Below are positions 1 through 8,672 of a DNA stretch of 64,000 nt, in pieces. Where the stretch lies: positions 310,001 to 374,000 of the forward strand of contig NZ_JALDAY010000002.1 of assembly GCF_022698165.1 (NCBI RefSeq), in the 5' to 3' direction. The DNA comes from Streptomyces cylindrosporus (GTDB taxonomy: Bacteria > Actinomycetota > Actinomycetes > Streptomycetales > Streptomycetaceae). The notes beneath the pieces were generated by a model, which did not search any database, had not been told where the DNA came from, and saw only the letters and a list, made by a program, of their open reading frames with translations. A program made the position numbers and the translations under genes. Position 1 is the stretch's first letter. The number at the start of each line of letters is the position of its first letter.

Positions 1-1753
1 TGATGCCGCCGATGTACGCGAAGGCGATCAGGGCGAAGGTGTTGACGATGTCGAACCGCGAAGGGTCGACCGAGCCGAAGTTGTACGCGTACAGCACGCC
101 CGCGATCCCGACGATGAAGGCGGAGAGAGCGAACGCGGTGAGCTTGACGGTGCGGGTCGAGATGCCGACCGCCGCTGCCGCCCGTTCGTTGGAGCGCACC
201 GCCAGCATGCGCTTGCCCAGGCTGCTGCGGCGGACGCCCACGACCAGGCTCACGACCGCGAGCAGAAGGATCAGGCAGACGAACCCGAACAAGGGGCTGG
301 GCTGGTCGGCGTCGTTGATGGGGAACGAGCCCGTCGGGCCGAGATTGACGCCGAACAGGGTCGGGGCGGCGACCGGAGAGCCGTTGCCTCCCGCGCCCCA
401 GGAGGGGTTGTTGAAGCCGAAGGCCTGGACGGCCACCGCGGCGGCCATCGTGAGGACAGCCAACTGGACTCCGCGCACTCGCAGGGCCGGGATGCCGATG
501 AGGACACCGAGAGCCGTTGCGGCCAGCACGCCCAGCACAGGGCCGAAGGGGAAACCGATGCCGGCGTTGATGGCCAGCTTGGAGACGGTCAGGCCTGCCA
601 CGCCCGCGAACGCGTACTGCGCCAGGGACATCTGGCCCACGAATCCGGTGAGCACCACCAGGGAGAGGCAGGCGATGGCACCGATCATGGTGTTGGTCAG
701 GGCCTGGCGCATGTCGTAGGGGAAGGTGAGCAGCGCGAGCACGCACAGCCCGGTGAGGACGACGGCGGGCCGGACGACCCGCTTCGGCGCGGGGGCGGGT
801 GGCAGTCGCGGCTCGACATAGGCGCCGCGCACCGGGAGCGACTTCCCGCGCCAGATCAGCGCGGCAACGATGACCAGGAAGTAGACGACGTCGGTGAGGC
901 CGACGACGGCGGTTCCGTCGGCGGTGGGGAACCACGGCTGGGTCTGGCAGTAGGTCGTCACGGCGCGCAGTACGCCCATGCCGATTCCGGCCAGGGCGGC
1001 GATCGGGAACGACGTGAAGCGGGCGATCAGGGCGGCGCCGAGCGCGGGGACCACGGCGATGGTCAGGGTGTTCGGATCGAGCTGGGTCATCGGCGCGACG
1101 AGGATGCCCAGGGCTCCGCAGACGGTCGCGGCCAGGAAGCTGTTGGCCATCGAGAGCTTCTGCGGCGACAGGCCGGTCAGCAGGGCCTCCGCCTCGTTCT
1201 CCTGGGCGGCGCGGGTGGCGAGCCCGAAGCGGGAGCGACGGTAGACGGCGGCGAGGAGTACGGCGGCGAGCAGCACGATGCCGACGAGTTCGAGCCGGTT
1301 GACGGGCACGGTTCCGCCCAGGACGTGCAGGGCTGTGGTGTCCAGGACGTCGCTCGCGCTCTGGCCTTGGCCGCCGAAGCGCAGCACGATGACCGCCTGA
1401 ATGGTCATCAGGACGCCGACTCCGGCCACGAGTTTGGCCAGCGGTGACTGCCGGCGCAGGGGGCGGAAGACGGCGAAGTCGATGAGCAGCCCGAGCGCGC
1501 CGGTGGCCGCGACCGCGACGACGAAGGCCACGGGCAGCGGAAGCGGTCCGCCGATGTCCGGGTAGAGCAGGGGCAGCAGTAGGTGTCCCTCGCGCAGCCC
1601 GTAGTAGAAGTAGGCGCCGAACATGGCCATGGCTCCGGCGGAGACGTTGATGGCTCCGGAGCCCCGGTAGGTGAGGACCAGGCCGAGGGCGATGCCGGCG
1701 ATCAGGGCGCCGGGTCCCAGTCCGAGCAGGACGAAAAGGAGCAGCTGTTCCAC
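1..1753 (-). CDS. Fused LivH-LivM-type branched-chain amino acid ABC permease (3' end outside window)
   Basis: Both membrane subunits of a branched-chain-amino-acid-type (HAAT) importer appear to lie in one polypeptide. Reading the minus strand from the GTG at 1751-1753 gives about 584 uninterrupted codons. The first half (roughly residues 1-290) is LivH-like, with hydrophobic helices and the stretch ATRAAQENEAEALLTG. After a linker rich in Pro, Ala and Arg, the second half is LivM-like, with TGFVGQMSLAQYAFAG and later LAVRSNERAAAAVGIS, a typical cytoplasmic EAA-like loop of LivM. The reading frame is still open at base 1, so the C-terminus and any ATPase genes lie outside. The start lies 30 bp below the stop of the receptor gene at 1783-3060, so the two are probably one operon. 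Substrate cannot be read from sequence; amino acids, amides or small aromatic acids are all possible in this family. Confidence 0.85.
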   Translation of the reverse strand, partial: MEQLLLFVLLGLGPGALIAGIALGLVLTYRGSGAINVSAGAMAMFGAYFYYGLREGHLLLPLLYPDIGGPLPLPVAFVVAVAATGALGLLIDFAVFRPLRRQSPLAKLVAGVGVLMTIQAVIVLRFGGQGQSASDVLDTTALHVLGGTVPVNRLELVGIVLLAAVLLAAVYRRSRFGLATRAAQENEAEALLTGLSPQKLSMANSFLAATVCGALGILVAPMTQLDPNTLTIAVVPALGAALIARFTSFPIAALAGIGMGVLRAVTTYCQTQPWFPTADGTAVVGLTDVVYFLVIVAALIWRGKSLPVRGAYVEPRLPPAPAPKRVVRPAVVLTGLCVLALLTFPYDMRQALTNTMIGAIACLSLVVLTGFVGQMSLAQYAFAGVAGLTVSKLAINAGIGFPFGPVLGVLAATALGVLIGIPALRVRGVQLAVLTMAAAVAVQAFGFNNPSWGAGGNGSPVAAPTLFGVNLGPTGSFPINDADQPSPLFGFVCLILLLAVVSLVVGVRRSSLGKRMLAVRSNERAAAAVGISTRTVKLTAFALSAFIVGIAGVLYAYNFGSVDPSRFDIVNTFALIAFAYIGGI

Positions 1754-1782
1754 GGTGGGATTCCTTACGCGTCGTCGCGGTG

Positions 1783-3060
1783 TTACTTGGGCGCGTTGAT
1801 CCAGGTCCCGGAGGCCTTCCAGGTGCCGCTGCCCTCGTACTGGTAGAAGCGCACGGCCAGGGATCCGATGGTGGGGTTGTGGGGCACGGAGCCGAAGTCG
1901 AGGGTCGGTGAGCCGAGCAGCACCGGTCCGGTGTAGTTGCGGGCCGCCGCCTTGACGGACTTGGCGTTGATCTCGCCGTAGCCCACCTTGTTGAGGATCG
2001 TGGCGGCGGAGAAGACCGAGGAGAACCCGTAGGGGGCGTTGATGCCCAGCTCGGCGTTCTTCGGCGCGTAGGCAGCCATGACAGCGCGGTAGAGGTCGGT
2101 CTGCTTGGTCGGATCGTCGACCAGCAGGCTGAGTGTGGAGCTGCTGTAGATCCACTTCGGGTAGTCGCCGAGGGCACTCTTGATCTGGTCGGTGGCGCAG
2201 AGGTTGGAGACGACGGCGGGGGTCGTCAGGCTCATCTGCTGGTACGCCTTGGCCAGGGCGGTGCATCCGGTCGTGGTGACGACGATGGGGACGACGGCGT
2301 CGGCGCTCTGCGCGCCCGCGGCGGTGAGCGGAGAGATCAGGTCGGTGCTGGTGGCCGGGAAGGTCGCGTAGGTGACCTTGATGCCCCGCGACTCGAGGTC
2401 GGTCTTGAAGATCTTCGCGATGGCCAGGTCTCCGGCGTTGTCATTGGAGACGATCGCGACCTTCTTGGCCTTGAGAGTGTTCTTCAGGTACGGGCCGACG
2501 CCGTTGAGCGACGCAAGTGCGCTGGCGTTGGTGGCATAGCTGTTGGCGGCGACGGTGTCCGGTCCCGGGTTCGCCTGCCCGATCAGGACGGGCTTCTCGC
2601 CGGCGATGGTGCGGTGCAGGGACTGAGTGCCGACGTTGAGCCCGCCCTGCAGGATCAGGCTGATCGAACGGTCGGCGAGCAGGCGCTGGGCGCACACCTG
2701 CCCCTGCTCCTCCGAACTGACGATGTAACAGGTCTTCAGCTTGATCGGGTGTCCGTCGATGCCCCCGAGGTTGGCGTTGATGTAGTCCGCGGCGGCCTGA
2801 GCCGCGACGGTGAACTCGGGATTGGACACGGCGCCACCCTGCTGGTTGACCAGCCCGATCGTCACCGGCGTGCCCTTGGCCTTGGTGCCGCTCTTCCCGC
2901 CGCTGAACGTCGCGCCGAGAGCGGAGTCGATCTTCTTCGGTGCGCCCGTCGTCGACGCACCAGAGGAGTCCGCCGCGCTGTTCGCGCATGCGCCCAGAGT
3001 GATGGCGCAGGTCAGGCCTATAGCGGCGGAGCTGAGGCGTCGAGTCGTCATTGATCTCAC
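1783..3060 (-). CDS. ABC transporter substrate-binding lipoprotein (Peripla_BP_6 type)
   Basis: This is the extracellular ligand receptor for the adjacent permease. The 425-residue product has a lipoprotein signal peptide ending in the lipobox LGAC near residue 24, so it should be processed and anchored to the outer face of the membrane. The mature part has the two-lobed type I periplasmic-binding fold of the Leu/Ile/Val family (TIGLVNQQGG near the start, VAIVSNDNAGD in the middle, TLDFGSVPHNP near the end). The GTG start at 3060 is preferred because a GAGGAG ribosome site lies 5 nt before it; the in-frame ATG at 3051 would be 14 nt away. It precedes the permease gene in transcription and is divergent from a ROK regulator, which may control it. 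Ligand unknown. Confidence 0.88.
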   Translation of the reverse strand: MRSMTTRRLSSAAIGLTCAITLGACANSAADSSGASTTGAPKKIDSALGATFSGGKSGTKAKGTPVTIGLVNQQGGAVSNPEFTVAAQAAADYINANLGGIDGHPIKLKTCYIVSSEEQGQVCAQRLLADRSISLILQGGLNVGTQSLHRTIAGEKPVLIGQANPGPDTVAANSYATNASALASLNGVGPYLKNTLKAKKVAIVSNDNAGDLAIAKIFKTDLESRGIKVTYATFPATSTDLISPLTAAGAQSADAVVPIVVTTTGCTALAKAYQQMSLTTPAVVSNLCATDQIKSALGDYPKWIYSSSTLSLLVDDPTKQTDLYRAVMAAYAPKNAELGINAPYGFSSVFSAATILNKVGYGEINAKSVKAAARNYTGPVLLGSPTLDFGSVPHNPTIGSLAVRFYQYEGSGTWKASGTWINAPK

Positions 3061-3364
3061 AGGTACTCCTCTGGGACGGGCGGCGTTCGCTCCGCCTGAG
3101 CGATGGAGCGAGGCGTTTTCGGGCGGGGGTTGGCCGGCGGAATGGACCGGCGGCGTCGGCGCTTTCCCGCCGGGCTACCGCCTGCTGCCGAACGGCGGGG
3201 CAATGGATGCCGTCGGCGACCCACTTCAGTTTTGGGACTGTCCGAAGAGTCGGTTACTGAGTTAACCTCTCGCCAGATTGCGGCAAAGTTAAGTCTGACT
3301 GCGACGTAAGTCAACAGTCTGAACCGCATCAACCAGCCACAGGAGAAGAAGGGGGAAAGGGCCC
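3061..3364. promoter_or_regulatory. Divergent promoter region between ABC importer and ROK regulator
   Basis: About 300 bp with no convincing gene separates the divergent receptor and ROK genes, so it should hold both promoters. AT-richer sequence lies around 3235-3320. It includes an imperfect inverted repeat, CTGACT (3295-3300) and AGTCAA (3309-3314) across an 8-nt spacer, and related GTTAA elements at 3261 and 3288. This is the most likely place for a ROK operator, but the match is weak and is an inference from position. Confidence 0.4.
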
Positions 3365-4639
3365 ATGTCCGCCCTGCCTGACCCGCCCGGCACCGACCAC
3401 GACGCTCTCGTCGGGACCCTGCTCCAACTGGTCCGCTCCGAGCCGACCAGCACCCGCGCCTCCCTCACCGAGCGCAGTGGGATGGGCCGGACCATCGTCA
3501 CGCAGCGGGTCAACGAGCTGATCGAGACCGGCCTGCTCGCTGAGACCGGCCGCGGGAAATCCACCGGAGGCCGCGCCCCTCGCGAAGTGCGCTTCAGACG
3601 GGAGGCCGCGTGCGTCGTGGGTGTGGAAGTGGGGGCCTCCAGCATCGACGTGGCCCTGACGGACCTGGCAGGGCGTCCCCTCGGCTGTCACGAGCAGTCC
3701 TGGGACGTCGCGCGTGGACCGGACGCCACCCTCGACCAGATCGACGTGATCATCGATCGCCTGCGCACTGCACACCAGCCCCGAGCGGTCCCCCTGGTGG
3801 GCATCGGTGTGGGTCTTCCCGGCCCGGTGGAGTTCGCTACCGGTACGCCCGTGGCCCCGCCGATCATGCCCGGCTGGGACGGATACCCCGTAAGAGATCA
3901 CCTCGCCGCCCGTCATGGCGTCGGCGTGTGGGTGGACAACGACGTCAATGTCATGGCCTTGGGCGAACTACGGGCGGGAACCGCGGTCGGCGTACGGGAC
4001 TTCCTCTACGTCAAGGTCGGCACGGGCATCGGCGCAGGGCTGGTGTCCGACGGGCGCCTGCACCGGGGCACGGGGGGCTGCGCCGGGGACATCGGACACA
4101 TCGCGGTGGTCGGTGGCGCGCCTCAGCCCTGCAGGTGCGGCAAGCGAGGGTGCCTGGAGGCCCTGGCCGGCGGCGCCGCCCTGGCCAGGGACGCCCTCGC
4201 CTGCGCCGAGAACGGGAGCAGCCCCTACCTCTCGGCACGGCTCGGAGACGACCGGCCGGCGCTCATGGCGTCCGATGTGGCGGCCGGGGCTCGCTCGGGA
4301 GACCACACCTGCGCCGACCTGCTCAAGCAGGCAGGCGAGCAGATCGGCCGAACCCTTGCCGGACTCATCAACTTCTTCAATCCCTCACTGGTCGTCATCG
4401 GGGGCGGCGTCGCCCTCTCCGGAGACCTCCTGCTCGCCTCCATCCGGCACTCCGTCTACGCGCTGTCCCTGCCCTTGGCCACCCGCACGCTGCGCGTCGA
4501 GATGTCGGCGCTCAGCAGTCAGGCGGGCATGGTCGGCGCGGCCTTCACGGCCATAGACGAGTTGCTCGCACCCCGGCAGCTGCCCGGATGGACGCACAGA
4601 CTCTGCCGCGATCCCCTGCCGCAGGCCGCGACGGCCTGA
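3365..4639 (+). CDS. ROK family transcriptional regulator (NagC/XylR type)
   Basis: Sugar-responsive DNA-binding regulator, 424 residues. A winged helix-turn-helix occupies about residues 12-65 (SLTERSGMGRTIVTQRVNEL). It is followed by a ROK/actin-like ATPase fold with GIGVGLPGPV, the VDNDVNVMALGE segment, VKVGTGIGAG, and the zinc-binding ROK signature CRCGKRGCLEAL near residues 257-268. Presence of the HTH marks it as a regulator and not a free sugar kinase. It is transcribed away from the ABC importer and 38 bp upstream of the Gfo/Idh/MocA oxidoreductase, so it plausibly controls both. The inducer is unknown. A purine-rich stretch at 3342-3360 precedes the ATG and can serve as ribosome site. 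Confidence 0.9.
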   Translation: MSALPDPPGTDHDALVGTLLQLVRSEPTSTRASLTERSGMGRTIVTQRVNELIETGLLAETGRGKSTGGRAPREVRFRREAACVVGVEVGASSIDVALTDLAGRPLGCHEQSWDVARGPDATLDQIDVIIDRLRTAHQPRAVPLVGIGVGLPGPVEFATGTPVAPPIMPGWDGYPVRDHLAARHGVGVWVDNDVNVMALGELRAGTAVGVRDFLYVKVGTGIGAGLVSDGRLHRGTGGCAGDIGHIAVVGGAPQPCRCGKRGCLEALAGGAALARDALACAENGSSPYLSARLGDDRPALMASDVAAGARSGDHTCADLLKQAGEQIGRTLAGLINFFNPSLVVIGGGVALSGDLLLASIRHSVYALSLPLATRTLRVEMSALSSQAGMVGAAFTAIDELLAPRQLPGWTHRLCRDPLPQAATA

Positions 4640-4677
4640 TCCAGCCCCCTCTCCTCCCACCACACCAAGGACCGCCC

Positions 4678-5820
4678 ATGCTCCGACCGCTCAAGGCAGG
4701 TTTCATCGGTACCGGTTTCATCGGTTCCGTCCACGCCCGCGCCGCACTCCAAGCCGGCGCGCGCCTCGCCGGGGTGGTGTCCTCGACTCCCGAGCGATCG
4801 CAGGCCGCCGCCCAAGCCCTGGGCGCCGCACGCGCCTACGCATCGGCCGAGGATCTCATCGACGACGACGGTGTCGACGTCGTGCACATCTGCACCCCGA
4901 ACCATCTGCACGCTCCGCTCGCGGTCCGAGCCCTGGCGGCGGGCAAGCACGTCATCTGCGAGAAGCCCCTCGCCCTGACCTCCGCGGAGGCGGCCGGCCT
5001 CGTAGAGGCGGCGAACAGCTCCGGACGTATTGCGACGGTTCCCTTCGTCTACCGCTACTACCCCCTTGTCAGGGAGGCCCGGGAGCGCCTGCACAGCGGG
5101 AAGGCCGGTCGGCTCAGGCTGATGCACGGCAGCTACCTGCAGGACTGGCTACTGCGGGAGGACGACGACAACTGGCGCGTCGACGCGGCTTTGGGCGGTG
5201 CGTCCCGGGCCTTCGCCGACATCGGCTCTCACTGGTGCGACCTGGCCCAGTTCATCTCCCAGCAGAGCATCGTCCGCGTGAGCGCGCGCAAGCTCATCGC
5301 CGTCCCCCGGCGTCATCGGGGCGATGGCGCTTCCTCCTTCACCGGCGCCGCCACGGCGGGCGGGACCTCGCTCGTGGACACCGAGGACGCCGTGCTCGTC
5401 CACTTCGAGACGGCGGAAGGCGTGCTCGGCTCGGTCACCGTCAGCCAAGTCTCCCCCGGGCGCAAGAACCGGCTGTGGATCGAACTGGACGCCAGCGACG
5501 AGTCCTTGGTCTTCAACCAGGAAGAGCCCGAGACTCTGTGGTGCGGCCGCCGGGAGTCGGCCACTGTCCTGCGACGGGACCCTGCTCAGCTGACCGCGGC
5601 CGGCGGCCGGATGGCAACGCTCCCCGCCGGTCACCCGGAAGGGTACGCATCCTGCTTCGAGGCCTTCGTCGGGGACACCTATGCGGCGATCCACACCGGG
5701 GAGGTCCCTGAGGGCCTGCCGACCTTCGCCGACGGGCTGGCGGCCGCCTCGATCACGGACGCGGTGCTTGCCTCCGCCGACAGCGGACAGTGGATCGACG
5801 TCGACCGGCACATCAATTGA
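4678..5820 (+). CDS. Gfo/Idh/MocA family NAD(P)-dependent oxidoreductase
   Basis: Dehydrogenase of the glucose-fructose oxidoreductase / inositol dehydrogenase superfamily, 380 residues, typical length. The N-terminal Rossmann fold has GFIGTGFIGSVHA near residue 9. The family signature CEKPLALT is near residue 97, with the Lys that takes part in catalysis. The DIGSHWCDLAQF segment near residue 180 supplies the conserved Asp and His of the active site. It lies 38 bp after the ROK gene and is probably cotranscribed with it, which suggests oxidation or reduction of a sugar, cyclitol or sugar acid sensed by that regulator. The exact substrate cannot be inferred. No signal peptide, so cytoplasmic. 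Confidence 0.88.
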   Translation: MLRPLKAGFIGTGFIGSVHARAALQAGARLAGVVSSTPERSQAAAQALGAARAYASAEDLIDDDGVDVVHICTPNHLHAPLAVRALAAGKHVICEKPLALTSAEAAGLVEAANSSGRIATVPFVYRYYPLVREARERLHSGKAGRLRLMHGSYLQDWLLREDDDNWRVDAALGGASRAFADIGSHWCDLAQFISQQSIVRVSARKLIAVPRRHRGDGASSFTGAATAGGTSLVDTEDAVLVHFETAEGVLGSVTVSQVSPGRKNRLWIELDASDESLVFNQEEPETLWCGRRESATVLRRDPAQLTAAGGRMATLPAGHPEGYASCFEAFVGDTYAAIHTGEVPEGLPTFADGLAAASITDAVLASADSGQWIDVDRHIN

Positions 5821-6163
5821 TCGTCGACCGCTCGTGCGCGACGGCACCGGCCGGGGTGTTGGTGCCGTCGAGCAGGTGCATCACCTGGCGGCCACTACAA
5901 ACGCTCCCGAAACCCACTGTCCGCTCAGTAGCTCCGTGCACACACGCGACCTTCGCCACCACAAGGTCGATGCCGCCGCCGACGACGCTCCGCCGCACGC
6001 CCAACCTGGCACCGGCGCCGAGAACGGCGTCGATCGCGTTGTAGCGGTCGATGGCGCCCTCGCCAGGCAACTCGCCCTGGTGGCAGGAGTGCCGGACATC
6101 GCGAAGCGCGTCCCGCTGTCGATGTGGTGGACCATGGGGCCGGTGCCCCTGACGGCCTGGCCT
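5821..6163. other. Intergenic stretch without an intact gene, holding a MurF remnant
   Basis: No start-to-stop reading frame here has credible coding sense. The one recognisable item is the 30-codon MurF-like remnant at 6017-6106. The flanking bases (5821-6016 and 6107-6163) show nothing I can identify. The region lies between two convergent genes, so it also has to carry their ends. Confidence 0.6.
6017..6106 (+). pseudogene. Remnant of a MurF-type Mur ligase C-terminal domain
   Basis: Thirty codons translate to a stretch beginning AENGVDRVVAV and ending LVAGVPDIAK. It aligns without doubt to part of the free-standing MurF C-terminal domain encoded at 29038-29400 (AENGVDLVVAV ... AAGVPDIAL), with high identity at DNA level and a two-codon deletion. 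No start codon, N-terminal part or proper C-terminus remains, so it is a dead fragment. It may derive from a former copy of the 29-kb gene or from another murF-like gene. Its presence 23 kb away suggests past duplication or rearrangement of that gene family in this chromosome region. Confidence 0.7.
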
Positions 6164-7423
6164 TCAGGGGTTCGCCGGTTGGAGCGGCAACCGGGCCAGG
6201 GCTTCTGCCATCACCTGGGCGAGTCGCTTGGACCCGTTGACGTTGGGGTGGGTGTGGTCGGGGGCTGCATATCCGTCTTGGAGGCGGGAAGGGTCGGCTT
6301 GGGAGCGGAGCGCTGTGTCGAAGTCGACGAACTCATGCCCAGAGGTGCGGATCCAATCGTTGACGGCGAGGCGGAAGTCCTCGCGGCCGGGCTCGCCTGC
6401 GACCTGCGGGTCGAGCGGGGTGACGGTGGCGAGAACCACGGTGAGCCCTTCCTTCCGGGCCCGTTCCACGAGCTCTCGGTAGCCGTCGATCAGCTGAGCG
6501 ACCGTCGGCATCTCGTCCAGCGACGTGATCCCGCCGGGAAGACCCCAGTCGTTGCTGTTGTAAGCAATCACCAGGTGCGTAACGCCGTGGGTCGCCAGTA
6601 CGTCCTCGTCGAACCGGGACAACCCGGCCCGGCCCCACGACGGAGTCTGTCGCGGCGCGTCCAAGCGGATCCGGTTTCCGGCGATGCCACGGTTGACGAT
6701 GGCGATCTTGGCGTCGGCTGGCAGCAGGGCGGCGGTGTACTGCGGCCATCCCATCGCGGTGCTGGAGCTCCCAAGGCAGACGACCACCGCCTTCGCGTCG
6801 GCTCCGGCGACCTCGACGGTGCGCAGGAACGGGCCTCCCGCCGGCAGCGACCAGCCGGTCCCGTCAGGCTCGGGGGTGGTGCCGGTATCGGTGGCGGGGA
6901 ACTCACGCGATGCGTCGACCAACGCCGACGCCGACCCGTCAAGCGGGAACTCGGGTGACCCCGCGAAGTCTCCGGGAAGTGACCGGTCGAAGGTGAATCC
7001 GTTCGCTGTCGCATAGGGGGTGGGGTCGGGCAGATACACATCTACGACGACCTGGTCACCGTGGCTGACAGCCAGGTGCGCGGGGTCGCTCCAGCGCGAC
7101 TCGCCGACCGCGATCTCGGTTGAGGGCTGCCCATCGAAGGAGACCTCGGCGAACTGGCCGCCGATGCCGATCGCGCACCGTCCGATCCGCACGGACTCGT
7201 CTGCGAAGCGGTTGCTCAGTTCCACTCGTACCTGACTGCCGCCGATGCTCGCCGGCACCGTCATACGGACAGTGACATCGTCGAACGGCGGCTCGTCGTC
7301 CTCACCGCGACAGTCCGTCACGGCCTGGGTCCAGGTCGGCGCCCAGCCCATGGCGTCCTCGGTCTCGTGCGCACTCACGCTGATCTCACCTTCTCTGCTG
7401 AGGATCTCGGGCGTTGCTGTCAC
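6164..7423 (-). CDS. SGNH/GDSL-family hydrolase with N-terminal beta-domain
   Basis: Probable esterase or lipase of the SGNH superfamily, 419 residues. The N-terminal half (to about residue 200) looks like a beta-sandwich accessory domain. The catalytic domain follows, with a modified block I (CLGSSSTAMG in place of GDS), the Gly block IVNRGIAGNRI, the Asn block IAYNSNDWG, and the C-terminal DHTHPNVNG block holding the catalytic Asp and His. No signal peptide is evident, which is unusual since many relatives are secreted. The GTG start at 7423 overlaps the stop of the upstream FAD monooxygenase gene (GTGA overlap), so the two are translationally coupled and probably act in the same pathway. 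Confidence 0.82.
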   Translation of the reverse strand: MTATPEILSREGEISVSAHETEDAMGWAPTWTQAVTDCRGEDDEPPFDDVTVRMTVPASIGGSQVRVELSNRFADESVRIGRCAIGIGGQFAEVSFDGQPSTEIAVGESRWSDPAHLAVSHGDQVVVDVYLPDPTPYATANGFTFDRSLPGDFAGSPEFPLDGSASALVDASREFPATDTGTTPEPDGTGWSLPAGGPFLRTVEVAGADAKAVVVCLGSSSTAMGWPQYTAALLPADAKIAIVNRGIAGNRIRLDAPRQTPSWGRAGLSRFDEDVLATHGVTHLVIAYNSNDWGLPGGITSLDEMPTVAQLIDGYRELVERARKEGLTVVLATVTPLDPQVAGEPGREDFRLAVNDWIRTSGHEFVDFDTALRSQADPSRLQDGYAAPDHTHPNVNGSKRLAQVMAEALARLPLQPANP

Positions 7424-8562
7424 TCGGCCTGGTCGGCAGAAGTGAACAGGTCGATGAATCCAAACGGCGTGCTCGGGCCAAGCAAGAGCTCCAGCATCCC
7501 GTGCGCCTGGGCGTAGAACGGCTCGGTGCGCGCGAACAGGGCCTGCTCGTAGGCGGTCAGAGCCGCCTCGAAGTCGCCTGGACAGGCGGCGATGGCCGTG
7601 CCCAGTTCCGCGCCGTCGAGCATCGCCAGGTTCGCGCCGTCACCGGACGGCGGCATGAGGTGAGCGGCGTCGCCCAGGAGTGTGACCCCGGGGACGCGCT
7701 CCCACCGGTGCCCGTCGGGGAGTGTGTGAATCATGCGCGCGGCCGGCGCGGTCTCGCCGTCGGTGATCAGCGCGGTCAGCTCCGGCGCCCACCCGTCGAA
7801 CTCTGCCGCGACGCGGGAGGTCGCGGAGGCGGCGTCGGTGAAGTCGATACCGGCGATCCACTCGGCGGAGCGGTTCAGCTCGACATAGGTGTGCAGGATG
7901 TTCCCTGCCTCGCGGTGCGCGGCGATTCCCGCGCCCGGTGTCAGCGCGAACATCGCGCCGGCTCCGACCGCCTCGGCCGTCGCGGAGTGCCGCTCGTCAG
8001 CGTCGTAGAGACAGGTCTCGATGAAGGTGGTGCCGGTGTACCGGGGTATGGCGTCGGACAGCAGCGGCCGGATCTTCGACCAGGCGCCGTCCGCACCGAC
8101 CAGGAGCGCGCTGGTCGCGGTCGCGCCGTCGGCGAATGTCAGCTCGTGTCGACCCTCACCCAGCGGCCGGAGACCGGTGACCTTGCGCTCCCACTGGACC
8201 GTCTGGTCGGGGAGGGAGTCGAGCAAGATGCGGCGCAGGTCTCCGCGGAGCACTTCGGGGCGCCGCCCCGCGCCGTCATCGGGCTGGTCGAACAGCACCT
8301 TGCCGTACTGGTCGAGGATGCGCATCGCCTCGGCGCCCTCGTGGACGATCGAGTGGAACTCCTCGGTGAGGCGCGCGGCGGCCAGCGCGCGCTGCCCGTC
8401 CTCCTCGTGAATGTCGAGCTGGCCGCCCTGCGTGCGGGACGCGGCAGAGGGATCGGCCTCGTAGACCGTCGCAGCGATGCCGTGAACGTGCAGCACCCGG
8501 GCGAGGGTCAGGCCGCCGAGGCCGGCGCCGACGATGGCAATCGGGTGGTGGACGGTGTTCAT
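7420..8562 (-). CDS. TetX-like FAD-dependent monooxygenase
   Basis: Class A flavoprotein monooxygenase, 380 residues. It has the dinucleotide motif AIVGAGLGGLTLARVL at the N-terminus, the segment GGQLDIHEEDGQ typical of TetX-like enzymes, LVGADGAWS (DG motif) and LLGDAAHLMPPSGDGAN (GD motif). These enzymes hydroxylate aromatic or polyketide substrates; TetX itself inactivates tetracyclines, but I cannot assign that activity here. The ATG at 8562 is chosen because GAGGAAG sits just before it. It is divergent from the TetR gene at 8673, and two palindromic operators lie between them. That is the classic layout of a drug- or aromatic-induced modifying enzyme. The downstream SGNH hydrolase is coupled to it. 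Confidence 0.85.
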   Translation of the reverse strand: MNTVHHPIAIVGAGLGGLTLARVLHVHGIAATVYEADPSAASRTQGGQLDIHEEDGQRALAAARLTEEFHSIVHEGAEAMRILDQYGKVLFDQPDDGAGRRPEVLRGDLRRILLDSLPDQTVQWERKVTGLRPLGEGRHELTFADGATATSALLVGADGAWSKIRPLLSDAIPRYTGTTFIETCLYDADERHSATAEAVGAGAMFALTPGAGIAAHREAGNILHTYVELNRSAEWIAGIDFTDAASATSRVAAEFDGWAPELTALITDGETAPAARMIHTLPDGHRWERVPGVTLLGDAAHLMPPSGDGANLAMLDGAELGTAIAACPGDFEAALTAYEQALFARTEPFYAQAHGMLELLLGPSTPFGFIDLFTSADQAE

Positions 8563-8611
8563 GGGCTTCCTCATTCCCGTACGGCGCAGCACCGGGCCCG
8601 ACTCCGGCCCC

Positions 8612-8653
8612 TTATGGACCGTCGTTCCATAATGAGTATGGAACGTGGTTCCA
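8612..8653. promoter_or_regulatory. Two tandem palindromic TetR-type operators
   Basis: Two copies of the same 15-bp palindrome, TGGAMC-N3-GTTCCA, lie at 8615-8629 and 8639-8653 with centres 24 bp apart. The first is extended to TTATGGA...TCCATAA (8612-8632). They fill the promoter space between the divergent monooxygenase and TetR genes, the usual position for a self-repressing TetR dimer pair. Binding by the product of 8673-9359 is an inference from position and symmetry. Confidence 0.75.
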
Positions 8654-8672
8654 GACGTGTCAAAATGAGGCC

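Noticed and set aside
5681..6958. Long plus-strand open frame over the oxidoreductase end, the gap and the SGNH gene
   Set aside because: It is antisense to a clear SGNH hydrolase and has no family features; only the 30 MurF-like codons at 6017-6106 carry meaning.
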